From: Acholoe squamosa
Lineage: Eukaryota > Annelida > Polychaeta > Phyllodocida > Polynoidae
Length of the DNA: 64,000 nt
Direction: 5' to 3'
Assembly: GCA_949317995.1 (NCBI GenBank)
Contig: OX439045.1
Span: forward strand, 8,788,174-8,852,173
The notes under the pieces are model-generated. The model saw nothing but the letters and a program-made list of their open reading frames with translations, was not told the origin of the DNA and did no database searches. This document shows positions 33,601 to 45,400 of the stretch, piece after piece. Every line of letters starts with the position of its first letter. Within the stretch, counting starts at the first letter, position 1. The position numbers and the translations under genes are program-made.

Positions 33601-34605
33601 TAAGTTCCGTATCAATTTATTTTCTCTAAATATGATATGGGAGTATACTGGTATTATCAGAAGATACTGAGATGAACTAGCTGTAAGTTCCATTGAATAA
33701 TTGAACAGAGACAGGTGGTTGCTGGATTGATTTGAAATATATAAAAATGGCTTTATTTCAAAGCATCATAGTATCAGTGAATAAAAAGTAAAAACCTAGG
33801 TTTTACAGTCAGCACTTGTGGAGATGTGCATTGTAAGGCTGTTGAGTCCAACTGACGAGTTTGGAACAATTAGTCATCTTAGATAGCAGGGTGAGAAGAG
33901 GAAACTTTGCCATGGCGACAACAATTATTCATACAAGTATATAGTGCATATAGTCCCAAATGTTAACTATGGGCAAATATAAAATACTGGTATTAATTAC
34001 TACAGGTAGGCATTAATAAGTACAGTGTCAATTTAGTATCAGTTAATAGGGTAGTATATGATAGTATACCAGTCTTATTAGAAGATCATAATATATATCT
34101 TGTTACCATGGATACTGATATGAACTAGCTTTAAGATACATTAGATAATCTGAAATACATGAAACTGGCTAAATACCACCAACCATATGGAACATTACTG
34201 TATGAAACAATCATTTTTAGTCAACTATAGGGAGGACATCCAATTTCAATAGTCACTTTTATTATCATGCAAATAGCTGTACACAGACTTTGACTTCCAG
34301 TTTGACCTCTTTATAATGTTGTCAACAGAAAAACCAAATGACCTAAGGAAGGTTCCACCTTAAATGGTGTAGGGAATGTGTACATGTTCATTTAAAGTTT
34401 TATATAATCATCAGTTAAAACAATGTCCTTTACACGTAGAGAATGTATAGCTAAGTGACAACACCGCAATACACATCTGAATAATATCAATACCAAAATA
34501 CCCTATCCAAAAGTTTTCTGATATTCAAGGTTGACAAAATTGTATACATGTTGCTCGCTTGGGTAAATTATATGAATATACACATGTGTATGTATATGTA
34601 TATGT
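30636..34605. other. Intergenic DNA, no gene recognised
   Basis: Scattered short frames (for example at 32083-32586 and 33047-33268) lack domains and splice support. Apart from the foldback at 31140 I see no defined element. Confidence 0.5.
31140..31182. repeat. Short foldback repeat, GGCATTTCAAAAC arms
   Basis: GGCATTTCAAAAC and GTTTTGAAATGCC bracket a self-complementary centre (ATAGCTATAGC). The same arms recur at 37210-37253, so it may be a tiny MITE remnant. Confidence 0.55.
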
Positions 34606-34608
34606 GTA

Positions 34609-34690
<82 letters not shown>
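34606..34690. repeat. TA microsatellite with flanking TATG repeats
   Basis: Pure TA for about 60 bp, flanked by GTATATGTATATG-type and (TATG)n units. Confidence 0.95.
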
Positions 34691-34691
<1 letters not shown>

Positions 34692-34824
34692 GTATGTACA
34701 TATTCATAATATACTTTAGTCCAAATGCTTAAGATTACATATTTAGACAGTGATATTTTCAAGCAACTACTATCATAATATTATATTGAAGGTCCTAATC
34801 TTTATGCCACCTTTTTGTGGCTTT

Positions 34825-35012
34825 GAGTGAGTAAGTGAGTTAATATATACCCAATGCTATTTTGATAGCTAATGACATATTCGTGGTGAGAGAACTACAT
34901 TACATACCTTCACAGATGAATGTGATAATACTCACTAAATAGTGCACAACACATTGAGAGGGGAAATAAGAAGAGAATTTAGACCCTTTTAAGTTGGCTA
35001 GGTAGGACCTTT
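34825..35012 (+). repeat. SINE-like interspersed repeat, copy 2 (diverged)
   Basis: GAGTGAGTAAGTGAGT, GATAGCTAATGACATATTCG, and the tail GACCCTTTTAAGTTGGCTAG match the copy at 45600 in order, with many substitutions. Confidence 0.6.
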
Positions 35013-35449
35013 ATATCTTGGAGATCTGAGAATCAAAGATTTTGCAGCACAAAAAAATTTAAAATAAGACTTTCAAGACTATCCCGTACAGTCTTGTTGG
35101 TATTGCACCTGTCCCAGGCCATAGGGACAAGCCCGGGATGGGTAGAGAGTGTGCAGCTCTTTGGGGGTCACTGCAGGGACCATGTTGTGTACTACATGTG
35201 TCCATGCATATATTCATGTAATATAGGACCCTGCCTCGCAACTAATGCATATAGACCCCAGGGAAAGTTATACTACCGTAGAACCCCATATATGATGTGC
35301 TGGGTTTTAGTTTTGCCTGGTACCACATGGGAGAGAGGAAGACCTTTCACTTGATATCTTACATGTCCCCCTAGCCCCTACAGTAGCAAAGGGGGTTCAC
35401 TGAGGGGGGGGGGGCTATTGTTGGATCGCTAAATGTGCACTTAGCTCTA
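35013..35449. other. No gene recognised
   Basis: Short frames on both strands only. Confidence 0.55.
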
Positions 35450-35752
35450 CACTGCAAAAAAGGTGTTTAAAGATACACACCAAATTCTCTCAACACCAAC
35501 ATTTAAACATCTAAACACTTGAAGTGTTTAGGTGTTTAGCTTTTAAACACTTATTCTCAAACACCTAAACACTGAAGTGCTTAAGTGTTTAGCATTTAAA
35601 CACTTGGTTAAACACTTCCTAGTTAAACGTGTTTAAAATTGAACGCGTTTAACACTTAAGAAGCGTTGAGAAAAGTGGGACAAATAAGTGTTTAACCAAG
35701 TGTTTAACTTCTAAACACTGGTGTTTAATCCCTAAACACTGTTTTTACAGTG
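35450..35752. mobile_element. MITE with CACTG[C/T]AAAAA termini and TA duplication (303 bp)
   Basis: Left end CACTGCAAAAAAGGTGTTTA and right end TAAACACTGTTTTTACAGTG are imperfect inverted repeats of about 20 bp, flanked by TA (35448-35449 and 35753-35754). The interior is packed with GTGTTTA/TAAACAC words in both orientations and carries no frame. A TA duplication suggests a Tc1/mariner-like mobiliser, but the terminal sequence does not fix the family. Confidence 0.75.
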
Positions 35753-36382
35753 TATGTCATGCTCTGCCTCACCCCTCAACTTCCACTCACCTGATTAGAG
35801 TGAAACCACACAGGTTTTTTTTTTTTAATTTAAAAAAAAAAATAGACTGTATAACCTATGATTGCCCAAATTAAATTAAACCCCTGGTATCTTGGCTGCC
35901 AAACTGTCTGTATGATGGGGAGATACATGCACACAGGCCATATATCTAAAATTTACTTGCCAATCCTCCCCCGTTTTCACCCTTATTCACCACTTTATCA
36001 CCTGCCTCTCCTACACATATGTGTGCTAGCTAAACAATGATTGGAGATTAAAAATCCTGATCTAGTGGAGTTCAAGTGAACTACATGTACTATCTACATG
36101 CTTGGTTGGGAGTACAGTCTCCAGACATGACCTGCATTTTAGGATACGTCCTGGAGGTATTTCATATTGCGTTAAATCAAAAGGGCTTAAATTCATTAAA
36201 TTCATCATCTAAATAAGTCATGCGACCAGGGCTGCTGATCAAAAATTATTACTCTGGTGATGGGAATCAACAGTCCTTGCTTAAACCTGTGAGACTGTCA
36301 TAATCAAATGAACTTTATAAAAACCAAACTGTAAGGCCCATTCCAAGGTGTCAGTGTATTCGGAGCTTGTATCATACAGATC
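35753..36382. other. Sequence downstream of the host gene
   Basis: Would include the 3' untranslated region of the minus-strand gene. I did not find a clear AATAAA on that strand. Confidence 0.4.
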
Positions 36383-36446
36383 TTACATGTAGGTTCTTGG
36401 ACTGCCCACAGGGTACTGGTAGTTAGGCTGCATGGGCCTGCGCAAG
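36383..36446 (-). CDS. Host gene exon L: last coding exon
   Basis: Acceptor TCTTTGATTGCAG, then LRRPMQPNYQYPVGSPRTYM and TAA (36385-36383). Phase matches exon K. The Tyr-containing tail could hold sorting motifs; this is inference. Confidence 0.7.
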
Positions 36447-39400
36447 CTGCAATCAAAGAGAAGATATCATTGTCAAATATCGCAAAGACATCTTCGGCCT
36501 ATAAAGGCTGCATTTTGATCTCCGATTTTCATTATGAATGATGTGATACTTTAGGCAATCTGTGAACAAATTGACTGGTTTAGATTTATGCTTATGTATT
36601 AATGCACTAAAGCCAGAGCTCAATTACTCAATATTGGGAGCCACAAAATGCATGCTCCTTTGAATTCTTTGTTCTTAATAATATTGGTTACATCCAGCAT
36701 TGACTAGCCAAGCAGAAATGATATCCCCAATACACTATATAATATAAATAATAATAAGTTTTAACAATAAGTAGAACAAAGGAAATAATGTGTCAAGGGT
36801 GACGCTGATGCCAGTGGGCCACAAGATTGATTATTTTGTAAATCCCTCTGTACTTACAATGGGAACTGAGGGAACTTGGGGAACCTCTGTGGAACTGGTT
36901 TGATTCGACGTAGTTTATGTACGACACCCACTGTAACACGTCTTGTCCTATAGATCTGAATCATTTGGAGTATCAGGTGGATAAATCCGAGAGCCAAGGC
37001 AGTCACGGCCAGGATGAAGGTCAGTGTGAATGCACGGATCTCACACTGAGGGCCGCTGTAACCTTCAGGACAGCTGTAACCAAGAAAGAAATATAATGAA
37101 ATTTAGCCATTAAGGGGTGCAATTGATTGAGGCATGAACACAGCCCTTGTCACGGCTACATTCATGCTCACCCTATAAGGTCGATAAACTAAGAGAAGGT
37201 CAGCCTGCAGGGCATTTCAAAACAATATTTATAGCTATGGTTTTGAAATGCCCTTAACTGGGGGATCCAGGATTTGAAAAAGAGGGGGTGCGGCCAAAAA
37301 GGAGGGGGCGCATCCCCTGATTATTAGCAAGTTTTGGGGTTGGGAATATGCAAATAAACTCTTAAGTACTAGCAAAAAGGAGGGGCTCATGCCACACGCC
37401 CCCTCTAAATCTGCCACTGTATAAAGTTACTACAACCCTATGCTCATTTGAACAAAGGAGTTCATACCACACCATGAAGGAGGAATGGCTGGTCACTATT
37501 TAGCCAATATGACTGGGTGCTATGACTTCATAGTGGTGGGTATTGAGTCAGTAGTTGAATAAATAGCAGCTGCTATTTTGTTGCCTGTACTGTAGCTCAC
37601 TATGTAGTCCCTGGTATTGAGTCATTTCTTTTGCCCAGCACTTCAGTTTGAGGCCATCCTGTTGTAGAAACTATTGAAACACAATCCTGATACTGCGATG
37701 TAGTACCAGCAAGCAGACTCATCAGCATGCCATACTCTATATGAGAGAGACAATTTCATGGCACCCCTAAAGCTGTGTGTCCACAGGGCGATACAGTTTA
37801 TAATGACATTATTTCTTTTGGCAACCACATCTGTGGTTCATTTCCGACAATAAGAATCAAACATGTTAGATAGATATTTGCATTCGACATGAAGGCTGTA
37901 AGGATTCTTATCGGTGGACACATGGTTAAAAGGAAAAAAAAATTCTATGGATCTGTTCAAAATTACACCATGGTGGTACTTTTTTAATGTTGGGGGATCA
38001 AAAAGAAAGGTGGCAAATTCTTTATTTATACCCCAAGGTAGTATGTGGGGGAAACTATAATTTCATGGGACCTCGAAGGGAAAAATGAAAGTATTTTACT
38101 TTGGCCCAATGATTTGTTTGATCCCATCAATCCTCTATACTTTGGACCTTTGAGACTTAGATGGATTTACTGCTCATCTACTGCAATGACATATAAATCC
38201 TTAAAAGCTGATATTGCAATAATACATAATATCCATTGGTCGTTATGATACATGAATGAAGCCCTGGTGAGTAACTGGCCAGGGTTGCATTCAAGGATCC
38301 TGCTGACCCTATGGTGTCGATATAGTGCATTGTTACACAATTTCTGTGACTGAGGGTGCTTTTCCTGGATATTCTTATTCTGATACCTGTTGATATTGCA
38401 CACCACGATGCATGCATCATGGTGTGCAATATCCATCAGGCACCCAGTGCCTGTTATCCATGGATATCAGGCACATCTTACATGTCATATGTCACATGTT
38501 AAAACCAACGAGAATTCTATTGCCAAGGGCAGGGGTCGAAACCATACCCTATTGATCACTTATCCAACTCCCTATGCATTGCGCCACAGGGACTGACGAG
38601 AATAGCAGCAGTAGAATTAAGTTAGGATTACACCACAGTGGTCAAAGCTGCCTTACCCATAGCCGTGACAGCGACATACCATATTTCCCCTTGTAAAAGC
38701 CTGGGTTTGTATTAGTACTACCTACTACCTAAAACTCCTTACTAAGTGGCAAATTGACCAGGCCTTAACAAGAGGATATACAGTACTGCTGGACACATTC
38801 AAACCAAGCCAGCAGCTGCTGGGTGCCAAGGTATGTGTACCGATAGTATAGTGGCCAGCAAATAGCGCTCCAAACCCAAGGTGCAGGCATTCGTGTCCTG
38901 GCCTGGTTCATCTTTTTCGTGGTGCAAGCTGTCAAACCTTGTGCTTCTATTCCCATGGGGAGGTGAATAATTTTTTCTTTTCAAATTGAATTTATTGATA
39001 TTTTATTGATTATTTATTGATTGGTTTTAGTGTGTAATAAAGTAAGTAAGGTATAGATATTGGGCACCTCATTGGTTGTATGCTAGGATATCACACTCAG
39101 GGCCTGCAACCCCTTGTGTGATATCCAAGCATACAACCAACTCAGTGCCCTATATCTATACATTACTTACATATTATGCTGTTGTATAGGCATGATACAC
39201 TAAAGCTAACTCATTTTTGGAAGGGGGAATGAGAAAAGAACTGACCTGCATTGAGGTTTACCCTCTAGTAGGGTACAATTTCCGCCATTGGCACAGTACC
39301 CAAATACATTGTAGAACTCACAAGACATAGAGAAAGCTGAAAACAGAAAATACATCAGTTAACCCTTTATAGGTAGTCTATTGCATTCTAAGTGCATTTT

Positions 39401-42400
39401 TCTAATCAGTCACCATTAGTCACAAATGTAGCACCACCTATGTAGGGGATTTCTCAACATAGTATAAATAGAGACAGTCATAATTATTTAGAATAATTCG
39501 AGAAAACTACAATAGTTCTATGGACTATCGTTGCTCAATATAAATAGGCTGTATTTTTGTTGTATAGGAAATTTTAAGTGTGACTTCATTGGCTGAAGTA
39601 GTAGCATGTTACGAAATGTCAAACAGGCATCTATGGCACATCACAAAGGCAAATGAATTAGTACTTGAACTTGGACAGAAAAAATGAAAATGCACAGGTG
39701 CAAAGAAATTTCACCAAAAGAAATCAATAAAATGATCAATTCTATGGTATTGTAATTCATATTCTAAATCTACAAAGTCAGCAACAGTCCACATGAATAG
39801 AGCGCTGCAGTGTTGAAATTATGATGCTGTTGTATTTGGCATTGGATAGATACCTTTACATGTACCAGTCACTAGATCATAGACCTGTCCAACCAGACAC
39901 AGACAGACATAAGCACCAGGCAGGTTCAGACAGAAGGCTTCTCCACATGGGGCTGGCTGCCATGAACATTCATCTATATCTGTAAGTGAAGAGCTCATTT
40001 GGCTAATTCTCATGTATCTGAACAAAATCAGGAAGAAATATCACAAAAGTTTTGCCTAAAGTCAACAATGCATAAACCTTTGGATTGAGCAAGCAAATTA
40101 AAGCAAAATCCTAAGAGGATAGACTATTTTATAGTAATAAAAACACATTGTGTTAATGGATTTGATATAATTACTTAATGAGGTACAAATTTCATAGATT
40201 GGTTTACAATAATCTTTTGCTAGAGAATAGGGGGAAGGACAATTTATTCTCATCAGAATTTTTCAAAAGTACAAGGTATTTCCTCTTACTTCTCTAAATA
40301 AATGGTCATATATATCTTACCAATGCAGCCGTAAGTGATGTTCCAAGTTCCAGTCATCAGACACTCCTGAGACCAATAGTCAACACCAGCAGACACATGG
40401 TATCCCAGCTCACACTGATACTGTATAAAGTACATTGAAAAAATTTGAAGTCCAAGGTGAACTTAAAGGGTGCTTTGGCTTTATCTTTTGTCCTCTCTTT
40501 CACCTTTAATCATAGAAATAGTCCTTGGTATTTGGCTCTTGCTTCTCTCATTCTCTCATTTTCTTTCTATGCTGTTATGATTTTAAACATATCACAAACC
40601 AAGTACACAATTTTTTCTGGTGAAAAAAGAGATCAGAATGATACGTCAATGTGAGCAAAACCCATGACGAGTGGCAATAAATACCTTGGCTACATCACCC
40701 TCATTCAGCCACTCAATGAGGACATTATCTTGGATTACAAGGGAAGCATGAGGGTCCCCATCAGGCTGGCCACACAGAGCTGGAACATGAATATTGTTTA
40801 ACATAACCAGTTTAGAGACTGCAGCTGATAGCATCAATGTGGTATAGTGTACCATAAATTCTCTCATACAAGCCGCACCCTCTTCTAAGCCACACCCTGA
40901 GATAAGGAGAATGTTATAAACTGCCCCTGGACCCTGAAATTTAATCGTTTAGTACTCTTCTTTAGTGTAAAATACCCTAATATATGTCGCACCCTAAGTT
41001 TGGGAACCTCCTATAAGCTGCAACTTGATCCGGTTTCTGGTCACTTTTACCTACCTATGCAAGACTGTTGCTTCACTGGGTCAGGTACATAACCAGTGAG
41101 ACAGTCACAGCGGTAGGAGCCGGGGAGGTTGGTGCACGATGTGTTCCTGCCACACGGCCCCCAGTCAGCATCAAACACAACACTACAGTTTGTGGATAGA
41201 GACCCTGTACAGTTTACAAGGCTGCCATTTGTACATTCATCCCTGTCTTTAAGGTAAGAAAATAACAATAATAAATCATTTAATCCTTTAAGGGCAGCTA
41301 ATGCATCATGGCATCATGTTCATTGGTCATCATGATACATGAATGCAGCCCTGGTGATAACTCATGATTCACTCCTGCATCAGCAGCCCTTAAATGGTTA
41401 AGTAAGTTCATCTTGTGTAGGAATCAAATTCAAATCACGTAATGAAGATGTATATGGGGATATCTGATAGATATTATCAAATATATGTAAATCAAAAGCC
41501 TGTTTCCGTACAGCAGCTTTTGAATTTTTACTGATATGTCAGCACATATGAGTAGGTATATTAATGTACATAATAATCAACAATAAATAACTGGTCTTGA
41601 GTAAGGTTTCAGAAGATATCTTATATATGTATAATTTGTTTGTTCAATGTCTTTCAATACTCGAAACGGAATACTCTCAAAAGTAGAGTTTTCTTTGCTC
41701 AATACACTATCAAGAAATGTTCTTAAGAGAAGCAATTACCAACCAGTGTTGATAGCCAAATCCATGCCGATCACTTCATGTGATGGTATTCTGCGATATA
41801 TGCAGCTGCTAAACTAGCCTACACTAATCATTTTACTCAGTGGCAGTACGAACACAGCACATAACATACAAACACAAGTGACACACATGGTGCACAGTGG
41901 CAGGCTTATTTCAAAAGGGGCTGTCTTATTTCACTATCACTACCCTAAGTGGTGAGGGAGTGAGTAATAGATGTTTAACGCCATTTCGACAGCTAAGGTC
42001 ATATTCATGGCGAGGCCCTCAGTGGTAGCAGTGGAAAATGAACAGTGGAAAATCAAAAGCAGTTGCTATTTCTGAGTGAGCTACCAAAGGCTAAATGGAT
42101 AGTGGACAAGGTGACAAGATAGGCTTAAAATACCATCACTGGTGGGGTGATATGTTTAGCCATTTTGTATTAACCTCCTGGAGTTGCTCTCTCCTAGGTT
42201 GCACAGTACAAGAATATTTGAATGAAACATGCATTATAACACTGTATAAAACCTAGAGTCATGTCTAAAAAGAATGATATGCAAAGTCTACTTGGGTCAA
42301 ACCCTGCCATTGAGCATACTCTAGCTGTTATTCTTATAGCTTTATTCATACCTACACCTAGATCTAAGATGCATTCGACCTATCCTCTAAGAGCAATGAG

Positions 42401-45400
42401 GGAGAGCTAAACTAAAAAAAATGTACATCTATTGATTTTTTTGTATCATTTCCATTAACTTGTTTCATGACAATTATTTTCCCTATGCTAGTATTCTGAA
42501 ACTGTACAAATTTCCGCATTGCACCAAACAAATACACTTTTATGAGAAATACCACTGCAATACCCTTTCTCATCTTTTTTCATGTTTGAAAATGAATATA
42601 ACACAGAGAGCTCACCTATATACATTCCTGTATTTGGGTCAAGTTCATATCCATCTAGAGGAGAACACTGGTAGCCATCTTCTAAGTCTTCACATGCCTG
42701 GAAGGATTCACAGGGACCCCAAGTAGGGTCATACAGAAGGTCGCAGTAGTCAGGAGACACATTGATTGTGCAGTTAACCAGCGCTCCATATTTGCACTCA
42801 TCTCGACCTGGAAATTGTGATTTAACACACTGAGTATTGTAGGACTACGTTCTTGTGATTCGCAATGATACATTGGGATTATTTCCTGGGAATGGCAAGC
42901 TTATATATAGATCAGGTAACTCCCCTCTACTGACTTTTCTACAAGACTCTCTGGTTAGAAAGGCAACATCTGTACAACCATTTTAATAAACGAAAGAACG
43001 GGGGTTCACAGTTGAATTATAATGGGTATGATTTATTTTTTCACTCTATGGGAGTACAAACAGCTTAGAAATTTATTTAATGTATTTACAGTGAGCAGAA
43101 GAGATCTGAAACACAAAATAATATGTACAGGTAAACCGTCCATATAGGGTATGAAATGATGATCTTGTAGCATTTGTCTAAAGTTGGCATTATTGAGAAA
43201 TACCCTCCATGTTTACAAAAGAGTAAGTTAATACATACCGACAGAGAAACACCAGAGGGTTGGGTCATGGAAAGGTGCAGTCTGGTCAAAACAGGAGGGA
43301 CTAGCTGCATACCCTTGATCTGCTATTATGCAGATAATCCTACCCTGGTATGGCTCAGTATTAAAGTTAATGAATGGCCGAATTTCTATTGAAGTGTTGA
43401 GGTACCTCAGCTGAAGTTGTCCCAGTTTGGTGTAAGCAGCAATTGTGTAGAAAACCTATGTATGGCAATACAGGAATATGTGTAGGATGACATTTCTCAA
43501 GAGACTAGGACTTAAGGTTTTCAAGTCGTCTCACAGGCATCTTATTTAAATATATTACAACCTCTAGTCATAATTTAGAATGATTGCAGTGTCACCAGTC
43601 ATCTTGATGATGCATGAACACAGCCCAGGTGAGTAACTAACTCACCCAGGCTACATTCAAGGGTGGGTTGGCATGATGTTCCAATTCATTTTTGCATCAT
43701 GCCAACCAATGGGCATGATGCACTCATGTATGAACTTCCCTTAGGGGGTTTTACAAAACAAAGCTGTGTTTCAGGTTGCTTTTTCCTAGACTAGTGTATG
43801 AACTGAAAAAACCCGTATATAAGCAGGAGTGTATAATTTCCATTGATCGTCATTGAAGTGCTGAAAAGTCTGCTAATCCTTGTACGAGTTTGGACGATTT
43901 TTCACCTTGAAACAATGGCTAGACTAAATTTCTATGTCCGCCAGCGTCTCCCAAAATATTCTAAGTCCAACTTGACCTCGAAAAAGTATATCCAAAAATC
44001 CCAAAAAAGCACATGTGCGTATATGCTCTCATAATGCACTGGTAGGAGAGGGCATAACAGTAAGGCAGGTGGCAGAATAGTGGTATAACAGCCTTTAAAT
44101 GGTTAATGGATGAATGCGTTCAAACCTACTTCTTGTGTGTACGCATCAATAAAGTAGAAGGCTCTACTCCGAACAGGCTCAATAATCGCTTCATCAAAAT
44201 GCATGGTGAACAAAGCACGACCCTTAGCATCCAGAACCAAGGTCTCATTCACAGGGCCAAATGACACAGGCTGTATTGTACCAGGGACCATTGAGTTGAT
44301 TCCCAAAGCGATTGTCGAATAGACTTTGCTTAGCGGGGTGTCGCTTCCTGGCATAAAGTCCTCCACAACGAGGTTCACAAGGTACGACCCATCTGGAATA
44401 TCAATGGGATGAAATCTAAGTGATAAGGAGTGGTCCATGGGAGAGAAGTTATTTCATTTCATACGTAGCATGTAGGTCCTGATTCTGAGCAGAGCTTCTG
44501 TACATTTCTCAATGTTACCTGCTGTGAGCTGTAGTTGTGCATTGGTTAAGCATCGTCTCGATGGTACAGGGGTAAGCATTTTTGCTTATTGGCTGAACAA
44601 CCCAGGTTCAATCCTCAGTTGGGAAAGGACTTTTTAATGTAGACCACTATACATGTAAGAATTGAGAACTGGTAGGTCATTCTCAACAGTAATATGAAGA
44701 ATGTAAGTCTTGTTCTTCCATTGCTATAATAATTATTCATTGCATTATCCAAAAACTAGCACCTAAAACTATAGAAAACAAAATGCTAATCTCCCTGTAC
44801 CTATATTGACACTCAGTTCAGGCTAATGGTTGTGAATCTTTATTGAATTAATAAGCAAATAACTGGTCCACTAGCTTTAGACACTGCTCAGAGGAGCTTT
44901 GCAGACCGGAAGGTAGGGTAGTTTTGAAGTAGGGGTTATGAGGTAATTTCCTGGGTGTAAATTGAAATTGGATAAGTTTAGTCTCATACGTATTAGGCCT
45001 ACACAGATTAACAAATGCTCATATCTTCCAAGAGCTCATTAAATATAATGTTTGTATAAAGACAGAGTTTGGTTGACCACTGGAAGACCAGAGCAGGGAG
45101 TGGCAGGGTATGTCAGGAGGGAGGTCCAGGGGTATAGGTTGTCATGGTTATCAGTGCAGAGGTAGCTGGAGGGGAAGGGTAGTATGTCACAATATGAGAA
45201 AATGAACAAACGATGTTTTTCTCTGACTGGATTCAGAAATGGAATTGCAGAGTTTCTTCTCATGTCTGAGCTATTTGACATTTCAGTTGCATTGAATTTG
45301 ATAAATCTTGTCATTCACTAGTAGTACTAATTAGTCACCACCCCTTAAATGAAAAAAAAAACCTTTTTAAGTTATTTCATGAAACAATTGGTGTCCACCA

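Noticed and set aside
34525-34762. Frames of YIYIYI repeats
   Set aside because: They are translations of the TA microsatellite.
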